64,000 bases of DNA, from NCBI GenBank assembly GCA_020186115.1, contig WSYJ01000140.1:124001-188000 (forward strand), read 5' to 3'. The notes below the pieces were generated by a model, which saw only the letters and a program-made list of their open reading frames with translations, searched no databases and was not told the DNA's origin. This stretch comes from Histomonas meleagridis. Its lineage: Eukaryota; Parabasalia; Tritrichomonadida; Dientamoebidae. A program made the position numbers and the translations under genes. Below, piece by piece: positions 1 through 9,447 of the stretch; within the stretch, counting starts at the first letter, position 1, and the number at the start of each line of letters is the position of its first letter.

Positions 1-355
1 TTTTAAATTTAGAAATATAATTATAAAAAAATTCTATAACTTTTGCATTATTGTTGCTAATTTCTTTTTCTTTAAGTTCAATGTCTTCTAAATAATAAAA
101 ATATATATAATTTTGATCATTTTGTGAATAAAATGACGAAAAAATTAAATTGAAAAGAAAAAGATTAAATGAATATGAATAATTCGGATCATATAATTTC
201 ATTGTTTGCAGAACTGATATGTCAAGATTTTCTTGAGTTAAATTAAATATCGTTTTCTCTATATCAGTAAGTATTTCAAAAAGATTTTGACAAGAGTGTA
301 TCAGATCATGATTTTGCTTATCATTCAGCATAAGTTCTTCAAATAATATATTCAT
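1..355 (-). CDS. Ankyrin-family protein, N-terminal part (cut by window edge)
   Basis: The frame is open from an ATG at 355 on the minus strand to the left edge, giving about 118 residues with no stop. Seen: Asn, Phe and Tyr-rich helical sequence with no ankyrin repeat yet. A stretch IFNLTQENLDISV resembles IFDLNEDNIDQSV in the N-terminal region of the ankyrin protein starting at 17293, and the following YSYSFNLFLFN resembles YTYSYILLICK there. Inferred: it is the N-terminal region of another trichomonad ankyrin-repeat protein, with the repeats lying outside the window. It is divergent from the kinase at 447, with only 91 bp between the two starts. The product is unknown beyond the family resemblance. 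Confidence 0.5.
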   Translation of the reverse strand, partial: MNILFEELMLNDKQNHDLIHSCQNLFEILTDIEKTIFNLTQENLDISVLQTMKLYDPNYSYSFNLFLFNLIFSSFYSQNDQNYIYFYYLEDIELKEKEISNNNAKVIEFFYNYISKFK

Positions 356-446
356 TTTTACATTTTGATAAAGTATACAATTCGATCGTTTTTGCTTCTC
401 ATGTGGTTAACATTGGGCATTTTAATTGTATATCCTATAAATCTTA

Positions 447-1887
447 ATGAAAAATTATACAAAGCTGAAAACTCTTGGAGAAGGTACATCTGGTGAAGTT
501 ATTCTTGTTGAAAAAAATGACACAAAAGAAAAAATCGTTCTAAAAAAAATCAAAGGTTCTAATAATTTTGAAGAAAATGAGAAAAAAGTTATCACAGAAA
601 AGTTTGAATCTATGTTGACATTTTCTCATCCAAATATTATTCGATATTTTAACTATTTCACAGATAAATATATTTATCTAGTTATGGAATATGCAGATGG
701 TGGTGATTTGAAACAAATGATATGTAAAACCCGAAGCTCAAAAAAATTAATTCCAGAGGAAAAAGTTATTTATTACTTCACTCAAATTGCGTCAGCAATT
801 CAATATCTTCATCATAAAAAAATATCCATCGTGACTTGAAACCACAAAACATTTTCCTTACAAGCTCTGGTCAAGTAAAAATAGGTGATTTTGATGAAAT
901 TAAAATTCTTGAAAATATTCATCAAATTTGTAATACAACCACAGGAACTCGATCTTATATGTCGCCTGAACTCATTAATTTTCGATCATATGATATTAAA
1001 ACAGACATTTGGTCATTAGGATGCATTATTTATGAGTTGTGTCGACTTAAGCCGCCATTTGATGAAAGTGAAAATGGATTATCAAAACTTCATAAATTAA
1101 TAAGTAAAGGGAAATATGCCCCAATACCAGAGCAATACAGTGATGGGGTTCGAGATCTTATATCAAAAATGCTTCAAGTTAATCCAAAACGTCGTCCAAC
1201 GATTGACGAAATTCTTTCGATGCCAATTATGGAAACCATCAGTTTAAATGTTATCATTTTTGGATTAGCATCCACAGACAAAATATCACTTCTTCAAAGC
1301 TTTTTGAGAATAGATCCGAATGATATTTCATTTGGAAGTAATAAAATTCGACAACATAAAATTGATATTAAAATTACTGCTTCAGATGCATCGCCGAATG
1401 CTCATTTTTTGTCGAAAAGAAATTATTCGAAATATGATGCAGCGATTATTTTATATTTAGTTGAAGATAAGGAAACATTTCAAGCAGTTGAATTATTTAA
1501 AAAAAAAATTTTCTTGGAAAATTTACTGGATATTTATGTATATGTGGCAACAAAATTGGATCAAATGAAAGGAAAGTAACAGAAGAAGAAGGAAGGAGCC
1601 TGGCGAATAGGAAGGGAGAAGAATATTTTGAAATGAGCACAGCATCAGGCGAAGGCATTAAAGAAGTATTTAATAGCATTCTGCAATATAAATTGAAACT
1701 TTGTACAGATTATGAAAATGAAAATAATAATTCTAATGAACATAATAATAATTCTAATGAAAATAATAATAATTCTAATGAAAATAATAATAATACTAAT
1801 GAAAATAATAATAATACGAATGAAAATAATAATAATTCTAATGAAAATAATAATAATACTAATGAAAATAATAATAATTCTAATTAA
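447..1887 (+). pseudogene. Ser/Thr protein kinase fused to a degenerate Ras/Rab-like GTPase, with two frameshifts
   Basis: Three frames join into one product. 447-836 encodes the kinase N-lobe: glycine loop GEGTSGEV, then the ATP lysine in VLKKIKG. From about 826 another frame carries HRDLKPQN, the metal loop as DFD instead of DFG, GTRSYMSPE and the C-lobe to about 1225. In the same frame a small-GTPase-like domain follows directly: a P-loop remnant GLASTDK, and TKLD for NKxD. From about 1567 a third frame supplies Rab-like sequence (VTEEEGRSLA, then STASGEGI at the G5 position) and an Asn-rich repeat tail ending at 1887. Both shifts equal one missing base; the first lies beside a run of seven A at 816-822. 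The kinase-GTPase junction is inside one open frame, so the fusion does not depend on the shifts. It may be a pseudogene, or intact with sequence errors. The G motifs are degenerate, so GTP binding is doubtful. Confidence 0.7.
1720..1887 (+). repeat. 21-bp coding minisatellite (Asn/Ser/Thr/Glu tail)
   Basis: About eight copies of a 21-bp unit encode variants of NENNNN(S/T) at the C-terminus of the kinase-GTPase gene. The first copies are slightly shorter or imperfect. Ser and Thr alternate between units. Such units are prone to slippage, so copy number probably differs between strains. The tail is hydrophilic and probably disordered. Confidence 0.85.
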
Positions 1888-2422
1888 TTCTTATTTACTT
1901 ATTTTTATAAATATAAAAATTTAATAACTATAAACTTTCTTATTGGGAAACATTAATATATCCTTATAAATCGGTATAATTTAAAAAAATTAGGCTCATT
2001 TTCTCATGAAATGCGAAATCTATAATAATGACAATTAAATTTGCGTTTACTTAAAATTAATAAAGAACAAAATAACCCATAAGCATTGGTATTCTTCATA
2101 TTTTTGTGTGAATTCAAATACGAAGTTATGAGTCTTTTCCGAAATTTGAGATAATTGTGATATTTTTTGATATAAGCATAAGATCAAAATCTGTGATATG
2201 AAGGTTTTTGAAATTAGAAAAACTTTCGATGTAGATCTCTGTTATGAAAAATACTTCACGTTCATCTATTATTTGCAATTACAACGTGGGAATTCTGAAT
2301 GTCATAATTTTACTTTTTCAATCAAAATTTCCTTCCAAGTATTGAAATACTTAAATTAAAATAGTTTACTAACTGTTTGGACAATTCAATTTTCTGTTTC
2401 CACACAAACAACGAAATGTTGT
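1888..2422. other. Intergenic, no gene seen
   Basis: AT-rich spacer between the kinase-GTPase gene and the Pro/Met-rich gene. I see no open frame of note and no RNA gene. Confidence 0.6.
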
Positions 2423-2433
2423 TCACTTCACTT
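2423..2433 (+). promoter_or_regulatory. Double Inr-like element, TCACTTCACTT
   Basis: Two overlapping matches to the trichomonad initiator TCA(C/T)(T/A) lie 10-20 bp before the ATG at 2443. This short spacing is usual in trichomonads and argues for starting the protein at 2443 rather than at the in-frame upstream ATG at 2377. Confidence 0.5.
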
Positions 2434-2442
2434 GTACTTTCG

Positions 2443-3309
2443 ATGGAAAAGCAATTTGAAGAGAATCCAATAAAGGAACAAAATATCGAAGATGAAGCTG
2501 AAAAGAAGACTGAGAAAGAGAATGAAGATGCAGTCGAAAGCTCAGAAGACGATGATGAAATCCTTGATATTCTTCAAAATATGAGAAATTACATCGATCA
2601 GATCATCCAAAAGAGATCAAGCCGCAAGTCAAAACAGTTGCCAGTCAAGAGGCCAAAGGAAGAAACCAATGAAGAAGATGAAGAAAAAGAATCAGAAGAA
2701 GAAAAACCATGTCCATTCAAGAGAGGACACTGCCACCACAGGCGTTTCGAAAGAGAATCTTCTTCATCAAGTGACAACGAAAGGCCCTGTCCATTCAAGA
2801 GGAAGCATTTCCGAGAATCAGAATCCTCATCTGAAGAGTCCAGTGAAAGTGAACGCGAGATGCCATACCGTAAGCACAAGATGATGAAGGGCCGCTGCTG
2901 CAAACGTATGGAAAAGATGCGTAAGTGCTGCATGAGAGATCATCCCTGCTTCATGAAATGTCGAATGCCACCACCTCATTCTTGGTGGATGAAGAAGCGG
3001 TTCTTTAGGAGATTTGGTATGATGCCGCCGCCACCTCCGCCATGGTGCATGCGCAAGCACGGAATGCCACCACCGCCGCCATGGTGCATGAGGAAGCATC
3101 ATGGAATGCCGCCACCTCCTCCGCCACCACGAAGAATGAGGGGACGCTGTTGCAGGAAAGAAATGGAACACATTAAATTCGGCAAGCGCGTTTTCGATGA
3201 ACCACCACCACCTCCTCCACCACCTTTCGGTGGCTACCAGCCGAATTACTACATGCAGCCAGGCTATGGAATGCAGCAGCAACCGTATTGGCAACCACCA
3301 ATGTGGTAA
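2443..3309 (+). CDS. Low-complexity Pro/Met/Cys/His-rich protein
   Basis: 288 residues from the ATG at 2443; an in-frame ATG at 2377 would add 22 residues but lies upstream of the Inr-like element. Seen in order: an acidic Glu/Lys-rich segment (residues 1-50); a basic-acidic segment with two CPFKR units and poly-Ser/Glu stretches; a Cys/Met/Arg/Lys-rich core (GRCCKRMEK, MRKCCMRDH); three MPPPPP(P) units, two of them followed by WCMRKH; and a C-terminus with PPPPPPPP and a PGYGMQQQ-type tail. There is no signal peptide at the chosen start and no recognisable domain. The gene is clearly richer in GC than its neighbours, mostly because of Pro codons. The Cys, His and Met clusters could bind metal and the proline-rich parts could bind proteins or RNA, but both are guesses. 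Confidence 0.6.
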   Translation: MEKQFEENPIKEQNIEDEAEKKTEKENEDAVESSEDDDEILDILQNMRNYIDQIIQKRSSRKSKQLPVKRPKEETNEEDEEKESEEEKPCPFKRGHCHHRRFERESSSSSDNERPCPFKRKHFRESESSSEESSESEREMPYRKHKMMKGRCCKRMEKMRKCCMRDHPCFMKCRMPPPHSWWMKKRFFRRFGMMPPPPPPWCMRKHGMPPPPPWCMRKHHGMPPPPPPPRRMRGRCCRKEMEHIKFGKRVFDEPPPPPPPPFGGYQPNYYMQPGYGMQQQPYWQPPMW

Positions 3310-3790
3310 AGTGAAATTGGGGAGCACTAACGTCAAGTAAAAATACCCCTGAAAAATTGATTTTATTTTTCCTTAACATGAGTTTACATTTAAAGTTATT
3401 AATTTTTAAAAGGATTATCTGATGCATAAAGGAAAGTTAAATTTCACTTTGATACTGTTACAAAGTTGTTCATAACCAACTAATTGGACATATCAATGTC
3501 TGGATTTGTTTAAGAACTTTGAAAATTAAAGATGAAAATGATTCATTCCTTTTTTTATAGCGCTGCTTCATTTCCTTTGCAGCTTTACGGAAGATCCTTA
3601 TCAGATAGAGTTTTTTGTTGATATTTCGATAAATTGGATTAAAATAAATCCTGTGTTTCCCACTTTTTTAAAATTGAATAGTATATCTATCGTTAATTCA
3701 ACAACTCGCCAGAAAAATTAATATTAACCACCTATTTATAACAAAAAACATCAGCCTTATACAAAAGTTTTAAATCCTATCTGGTACATT
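3310..3790. other. Intergenic, no gene seen
   Basis: AT-rich spacer after the Pro/Met-rich gene. The small frames here are not convincing. Confidence 0.5.
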
Positions 3791-3943
3791 TCATAATTTT
3801 GAATTCAGAGCTTCTGTCATCTGATAAGATTCTTCTAAAAGTTGATTTGTTTCCTTTGTTATTTCCTTAATGGGAAACTTCCAGCACAAATTCCAATTAC
3901 CAAATTTCTCTTCATAAAGATTAAACTTTGTTTTCCTTAAGAT
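3791..3943 (-). pseudogene. Coding relic, 50-residue C-terminal fragment
   Basis: On the minus strand a frame is open between stops from 3943 to a TGA at 3791 and reads like protein: FGNWNLCWKFPIKEITKE and then QLLEESYQMTEALNSKL. It has no ATG. It lies just downstream of the ankyrin gene that ends at 3962 and in the same direction. It is either a remnant of a lost gene or a tail detached by a stop. I do not recognise the family. Confidence 0.35.
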
Positions 3944-3961
3944 TTACTAATAAACTGTGAT

Positions 3962-6349
3962 TTAATTCACTTGGAGCACCTTCTGCGCCTGGTGCGCGTC
4001 GCTGTATATATCATCGAGTACTCCCCCGCTCATACGCGCCTGACTGAATGCCTCTCCAGAATCTATACTCCTCACCAGGCCCGCGAAATTGTACAGGATG
4101 TCTTCTCTGTCTGCATTCCTCAATGTAGAAACTCTTCTTCTATAATCGTCGTAAATCATTTGTGCTCTTTCCATTTCCACTCTTGCCTTACTGAGCTTTT
4201 CTGTTTCTCTTGTTAATGCTTTATTATTTTCGTTTATCCTTGAATGCTTCGAGCTGATGTATGACATGTTTGGATTCTCTTTTCGTTGCTCGCTTGAGAT
4301 GTCGTTGTAGCAGCGCTTGTTGTCATCTTGCAGACGATTGACCTCACTTTCGATTTGATGGTGTTTACTCTTCGCCGATTGGTATTCTAAGCTCAGAGAA
4401 CCTTCGACTGAAACAGCAAACGAAAGTAAGCTTTTGTATGACGACAAAAGGGTTCTGTACGCTTGCATGATTCCATTGGAATCGTAATTGCCTTTGATCG
4501 CAATGCCATGAACAAACATTTTGTTACAGAAGTTGATATCGCCGTGCCCTGCGCAATATGACAACGCACTGTTACCTGTGTCGTCAATAGTGTTCGCATT
4601 GGTAATGTCAATCAATTTCCAGATGTCATTCATCCAGCGCTGGTTGTGGAGTTTGCACACTTTGATGAATGGTGTGCTGTTGTGTCGGTCTGCACTGGTA
4701 ACGTTGAACCCTTTACGAATGAGAACATTAACGAGATCGTCCATTCCAAGATCAAGCGCTAAGTTCAGTGGAGTCGATCCGTTTTCGTCTTTTTCGGCTG
4801 ATATCTTCACTCGTGTGCTTTCGTCAGAGTTTTCCCAGATGAACCAGATGACTTCGTAGTTCTTACAGATCATCGCATATTGTAACGGCGCGCCAATAAC
4901 AAAGTTCCATTGTTTCATCCCTTTAACAAGCTCAAAGTTAAAGAAAGGCAACTTCATGTAAGTCAACAAGACAGGGAATTTGTTATTTGCGGCATTAGCG
5001 CCATGATGTATTAGGGCTTCAACCCAATATTGATTAGCTTGTTGAAGAGCAATAACAATTGGCTCGTATTTAGATTCGGGATCATTAATCAGACAATTCA
5101 TATCATATAGAATTTGGGCTTCATTGTAAAGTTGCCTTTGGAGTAATACAGAAATCGGGAACTCGCGCGAATTGTTTTGGATGTCAATGTTGCACTTGTT
5201 ATTAAGTAAGAAATCAAATTTGTCCCTTCGAAATTGATCTGCTTGACAGACCCGAATAAATGGGGTGCCCCCGTTTGGGCCAATCGTATTAATGTCGGCG
5301 CCGCTGAGTAAAAGCTTTTGGCAGAAGTCGAAGTCGTCATAAAAGAGAATAGAGATTGAGAAAACAGTTTCACGTTTGTCGTTGTGAATATTTATGTCAA
5401 TCCTACGATCAATGAGGTAAAGGACACGTGATTTGTCGCCATCAATCATCGCAAGATGTGCAAGAGTGTTGCCGTTGGCTCCTTGAACTGAAATGTCGCC
5501 TCCATAATTGTCTTGAATCATCTCAGCAATTTGATCATCGCGTGTGAGATATGCTATGAATTGAACTGTGTTTTCGTTGGCGTCTTTGATGTTGGGATTT
5601 GCACCGGCTTTAAGGAGGTAATCAAATAATTGATAATTTTCTGAAATTATCGAATATGAATAATGAAGTACGGTTCTCCCGTTCCTGTCTTTCTGGTTGA
5701 TGTCACCGCCTTTTTGCTGGATTAATGTGGAGAGATCATAATGACCATTGACAGCTGCTATCCAAAATGAATTTTGGCCAGCGTCATTGGCTTTGTTTGG
5801 GTCGCAGTAATTGTTTAAAAGAACATGTGCAATATCATAAAAATTCTTTTGTGCACAAAACATAAGACTCGTTGTCCTGTCTTCTTTTCGTCTTAAATCT
5901 AATTCAACACCTAATCCAACTAATAACATAACACGTTCAAGATTATTGAGATTGACTGAATTATAAAAGTCAAGCAAATCCTTGGTGCGACTAAATGGCC
6001 TCAATATAATTTCTTGTAGAACAGAATTCTTATCATATATCACATTGTTCTTAATTGTGGAGCGAACAAATGATTGGAATCTACAATAATTAGCTCGAGC
6101 GTTTTGATCATTTTCCTTGCCACTTTTATGATGTAAAGCAAATTGCATCCAATAAACGCCTTGAGGATTGGGTTGGAAAATGTCGTGAGGGCTTATAAGA
6201 ATTTGTTCGATTATTAATGGATTATAATTGATTGTATACTTTTCTAGAAGCACTTGACTATTAACTCTGCCTTCGTACATATCACGAAGCTCTTGCATTA
6301 TTTCATTCTCTTCTGGTCCAAAATATTGAACACTTGGTCCTGATCCCAT
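3962..6349 (-). CDS. Ankyrin-repeat protein with C-terminal coiled coil and myristoylation-type N-terminus
   Basis: 795 residues. Seen: the N-terminus MGSGPS fits the N-myristoylation pattern (Gly2, Ser6). A helical region with the phrase GVYWMQ comes near residue 65. Ankyrin repeats run from about residue 150 to 600 (for example TSLMFCAQKNFYDIAHVLL, DRNGRTVLHYSYSII, GNSALSYCAGHGDINFC). A charged coiled coil fills about 650-760 (IESEVNRLQDDNKR and onward). Known: ankyrin repeats mediate protein binding. Inferred: a membrane-tethered scaffold. It is a clear paralogue of the gene at 38081-41239, sharing GVYWMQ, NNLERV, DDQIAEM and the coiled-coil end. The gene is divergent from the membrane protein beginning at 6363 or 6471. 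The start is well supported by the MG sequence. Confidence 0.85.
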   Translation of the reverse strand: MGSGPSVQYFGPEENEIMQELRDMYEGRVNSQVLLEKYTINYNPLIIEQILISPHDIFQPNPQGVYWMQFALHHKSGKENDQNARANYCRFQSFVRSTIKNNVIYDKNSVLQEIILRPFSRTKDLLDFYNSVNLNNLERVMLLVGLGVELDLRRKEDRTTSLMFCAQKNFYDIAHVLLNNYCDPNKANDAGQNSFWIAAVNGHYDLSTLIQQKGGDINQKDRNGRTVLHYSYSIISENYQLFDYLLKAGANPNIKDANENTVQFIAYLTRDDQIAEMIQDNYGGDISVQGANGNTLAHLAMIDGDKSRVLYLIDRRIDINIHNDKRETVFSISILFYDDFDFCQKLLLSGADINTIGPNGGTPFIRVCQADQFRRDKFDFLLNNKCNIDIQNNSREFPISVLLQRQLYNEAQILYDMNCLINDPESKYEPIVIALQQANQYWVEALIHHGANAANNKFPVLLTYMKLPFFNFELVKGMKQWNFVIGAPLQYAMICKNYEVIWFIWENSDESTRVKISAEKDENGSTPLNLALDLGMDDLVNVLIRKGFNVTSADRHNSTPFIKVCKLHNQRWMNDIWKLIDITNANTIDDTGNSALSYCAGHGDINFCNKMFVHGIAIKGNYDSNGIMQAYRTLLSSYKSLLSFAVSVEGSLSLEYQSAKSKHHQIESEVNRLQDDNKRCYNDISSEQRKENPNMSYISSKHSRINENNKALTRETEKLSKARVEMERAQMIYDDYRRRVSTLRNADREDILYNFAGLVRSIDSGEAFSQARMSGGVLDDIYSDAHQAQKVLQVN

Positions 6350-6362
6350 TTCTAATTGTTAC

Positions 6363-8060
6363 TTGGCAAATTCCAAAAAAAAACGTTTAAATTTTCATTG
6401 TTTTTCACTGAAAATTGTTAAATTTTTCAATCAATTTTGCGTATCGTTTAAACTGGCAAAACTCTTCCAAATGTTAGAAAAAACAGCTAAAAGTAACTCC
6501 GTTTTGAATTCTGTAATATTTTTTTTCAACCGAATCCATGATAGCGGCCTTTTACGGACAATCATCCTATCATTAATTCACATTGCACAAGGATCAACAA
6601 TAATATCTTCCTTTTTCAACAAAGTCCCAGCATCAGTTCAATCTTTTCTGTCATGGACTACATACCTAACGAAGACCTTTTCAAGTGGGATTGGATCCGA
6701 CATAATGGAAAATCAAATATTGAATATTGATGCGATATGCATGACAATGTATTTCATTTTCATGGTTGCTGCTCAACTTTTTGAGCGCTCCCCCTTTATT
6801 TACACAATAATTATATCAGTTTTTCTCGTTCCGATAGGGATTGGATTATCATTTATTCAAACAACTGGAGGCATCGTTGTTTTTATTCTATTCCTCGTGA
6901 TTTTAGTTATTTTGGTTGTCTTAGATACAATTTACTTTAAAAAGCTATTTGTGCCATTCATCGAAACGTTCAAGGATATCTATTCTGACACATCAAGATT
7001 AATACAAGAAAAATATTTCGACTTTTTATCTGGTTTACCTATATTTATGATGGCCATTTCAGGTTCATGCAACAAATCCACTGGTCTCTTCTTTTTATAT
7101 CTATTTCTTGTTGTTGCACTAACTGCCGTTCAGTTTGTTGCGTACAAATTCGGTGGAGCTGTTCCCCAAAGGATGACTCAGAAGCTCTTTATCCTATATC
7201 TCCATTACACATTCATTCCAATTATCAAGAAATTAGTTGATGCAACCAAAGTTGAAGGCAGCGTTTTCTGGTCTGTAGCGTTGTTTGTTGTCATTTTTCG
7301 CATGCTTTTGCCCATTGCACTTCAAGCATCATCCGTTTGGCAGCTTTACAAAACCGCCTGCTTCCTGAACGATGGCGAGTACCGAGACTACATAATGAAG
7401 TCTAATCGTCTTCATGCGTATGTCTCCAAAGGGGTTAAGCGCAGCGCATATTGGTGGCCTTTTGTTGAGATTGTTGTGAAAATTTTTTATGCGATTTTCG
7501 CCGCATGTGACCAACCAATTGTTGCTTGCATTTTGATGGTTCTTTATGCCGTTGCGATCATCGTCATTAGGCCGTACGATTCATGGGCATTCTTCACAAT
7601 TGCAATTGGAGAAGCATTGAATCTGATAATCGTTGACATAGCAGCAGCAGCATCTCCAAATGGTTCCACTTTTAGCTCATATCTTGTGGCATTTATAATA
7701 TTTCTTTTCTTTGTGCCGTCGTTTGTTGCGCTCTTCTTATTCATCTACTTCGAGAAAATTCCTGCTTTCACAAGAACATATAACATCTTCGAGGGAGCAG
7801 AAACAGATCAATTTTGTGGGAATTTGGTCTTTCCGGGATGGATATTGCAAAAGGAAGAAACTGAGAAGAATGAGTTCGCACTGCCTTTGGATTATAGAAT
7901 CAAGAAGACGAACGAAATAGTCGACGAGGCACAAAGGAAAACAACGTACTTGCTGTACTATGCACTGATACCGTTCGGAATGTTCGTGTTTTCGCTATCG
8001 TCTGCAAGTATATTCCAAATATCTGGAGCAAACATTCTCAACTGGAGAAGCTTGCTTTGA
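6363..8060 (+). CDS. Polytopic membrane protein, unknown function
   Basis: 565 residues from 6363, or 529 from the in-frame ATG at 6471. The later start (MLEKTAKSNSV) is more credible, because 6363 lies only 13 bp from the divergent ankyrin start and adds a basic leader; TCATT and TCACT matches to the Inr lie between the two. About ten hydrophobic segments are visible, for example around residues 125-145, 150-175, 178-200, 225-260, 305-330, 365-400, 405-425, 435-465 and 530-555. The domain is organised as a membrane core with a short hydrophilic C-terminal loop. I see no transporter or channel signature. It could be related to the large membrane parts of trichomonad nucleotide cyclases, but no cyclase domain is present. 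Confidence 0.65.
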   Translation: MANSKKKRLNFHCFSLKIVKFFNQFCVSFKLAKLFQMLEKTAKSNSVLNSVIFFFNRIHDSGLLRTIILSLIHIAQGSTIISSFFNKVPASVQSFLSWTTYLTKTFSSGIGSDIMENQILNIDAICMTMYFIFMVAAQLFERSPFIYTIIISVFLVPIGIGLSFIQTTGGIVVFILFLVILVILVVLDTIYFKKLFVPFIETFKDIYSDTSRLIQEKYFDFLSGLPIFMMAISGSCNKSTGLFFLYLFLVVALTAVQFVAYKFGGAVPQRMTQKLFILYLHYTFIPIIKKLVDATKVEGSVFWSVALFVVIFRMLLPIALQASSVWQLYKTACFLNDGEYRDYIMKSNRLHAYVSKGVKRSAYWWPFVEIVVKIFYAIFAACDQPIVACILMVLYAVAIIVIRPYDSWAFFTIAIGEALNLIIVDIAAAASPNGSTFSSYLVAFIIFLFFVPSFVALFLFIYFEKIPAFTRTYNIFEGAETDQFCGNLVFPGWILQKEETEKNEFALPLDYRIKKTNEIVDEAQRKTTYLLYYALIPFGMFVFSLSSASIFQISGANILNWRSLL

Positions 8061-8755
8061 TGTATCTAATGTAGCTTAATGTTTATGTGACTCCGATTAA
8101 ATAGTTTATATCGTTTTCCCAATTTCTTTTAATAATATGATTTTCAGTATTCCAACTAACAAAAAGTGATATTTGTGATCAATATAATAGAAATATTTGA
8201 AAACATTCGAAGGATAATCTACCATAGCGTAGTGTAAACATTAGAGCAAAAAAATTGTGTTTCATTTGTTTTTGTGATTTTTTATGAATTGTAAATTCAT
8301 ATCACATTTCAGATTCAATTTAAATAATCATCATCAAACCTAAGTTTTTTTGAAACTTATTTTTATTTTTTGATTACTCCGTTATCACTATATACTTTTA
8401 TTTTTGTACTATATCTAAATATATGTTAGAAAAAAATTGGTTCATACAATTTTTCAAAAAACATCAAAATATACTTAAAGAATTTTAGAAAGTTTTTTAT
8501 GTATTTTCACTAAAAACTTGATGAATACTTATTAAATCAAATCATATATAAATTAAGATTTTATTTTTATTCAGATGTGCATAAAAAATATTAGGAATAA
8601 ATGTTTTAGGAAATTCCATAATTTATTGATTTTCTCTCATTTCCGAAAATCAATGTCAACAATAATTTTTGCATGTATACAATTATATTTTATTTGTTTA
8701 AAATATATTTTATTAATTTACATTTAGAGAAAAAGTGAAATTAATTTTGTTTACG
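8061..8755. other. Intergenic, no gene seen
   Basis: Nearly 700 bp of AT-rich sequence between two genes that converge here. I see no convincing open frame, repeat or RNA. Confidence 0.6.
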
Positions 8756-9370
8756 CTACTGTTCTCCCAACAAATTACTGTATAAATTACTTGCACGACC
8801 GCCTCTAGATTGTGCGGGGGTTATGGGTTCCTCAATATGGGAACGCCTCCTCCAGATAACAGAAAATGCGACATAAGCAACAAATGTGATTACGCCTAAA
8901 TATATACCAATAACGCCTCCCCATGCAACAGAAGGTGCATTGTTGTAAAGTAGCCCATCACCCATCATGCTAAAGCGATCACGTTTCAAACTTAACTTTG
9001 GTACCATGAGGTTATCGATACATGAAGCACTGCAATTTAGCGCAATATCCATTGTTGTTATTTCTGGTCGTGAATATTGTCCATTTCCCTTTAAAGATTT
9101 GATAGTTACATTTGCTTCCTTATCTCGATATAGACAACCAGCAATCAAGTTTTTATTGGAGAATGGTCCCTGTGGAAGCTTCCCTTGAGGGTTGTATGTG
9201 ATTTCAACTTGATCGTCTTTTTTCAAATAGAAAGCCATGCTTTGTGGGAGGTGAACTATTATAGTTTCTCCAGAAGGTATAGACATAGTATATTCATCTT
9301 TGTCTTTTGCTTCAATGTACACATATGGATCAAAACAAAAAGCAATCCTAAACAATGAAAGCAAAAACAT
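8756..9370 (-). CDS. Type I membrane protein, small, with YxxL tail motif
   Basis: 204 residues from the ATG at 9370 (MFLLSLFRIAFCF), which begins a good signal peptide; an upstream in-frame ATG at 9406 would bury it. The lumenal or extracellular part is about 140 residues with several Cys (GCLYRD, LNCSASC). One transmembrane segment (about 152-176, GVIGIYLGVITFVAYVAF) is followed by WRRRS and a short cytoplasmic tail ending NLYSNLLGEQ. The YSNL in the tail fits a Yxx-hydrophobic sorting motif. The gene is divergent from the larger type I protein at 9448 with about 77 bp between starts, so the two may share a promoter. The function is unknown. Confidence 0.7.
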   Translation of the reverse strand: MFLLSLFRIAFCFDPYVYIEAKDKDEYTMSIPSGETIIVHLPQSMAFYLKKDDQVEITYNPQGKLPQGPFSNKNLIAGCLYRDKEANVTIKSLKGNGQYSRPEITTMDIALNCSASCIDNLMVPKLSLKRDRFSMMGDGLLYNNAPSVAWGGVIGIYLGVITFVAYVAFSVIWRRRSHIEEPITPAQSRGGRASNLYSNLLGEQ

Positions 9371-9437
9371 TTTTTTTATCACAAAAGTGCCACTGGCATT
9401 TTTCAAAATTTGAAAACGACAAATTTACAACATTTGG

Positions 9438-9444
9438 AACGGTT
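9438..9444 (+). promoter_or_regulatory. AACGGTT motif 3 bp before a start codon
   Basis: AACGGTT lies directly before the ATG at 9448. The same or a one-base variant motif occurs at other gene starts in this window. It resembles the Myb-type core element described for Trichomonas promoters (M3), as I recall it. It supports 9448 as the start rather than 9355. Confidence 0.4.
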
Positions 9445-9447
9445 CAA

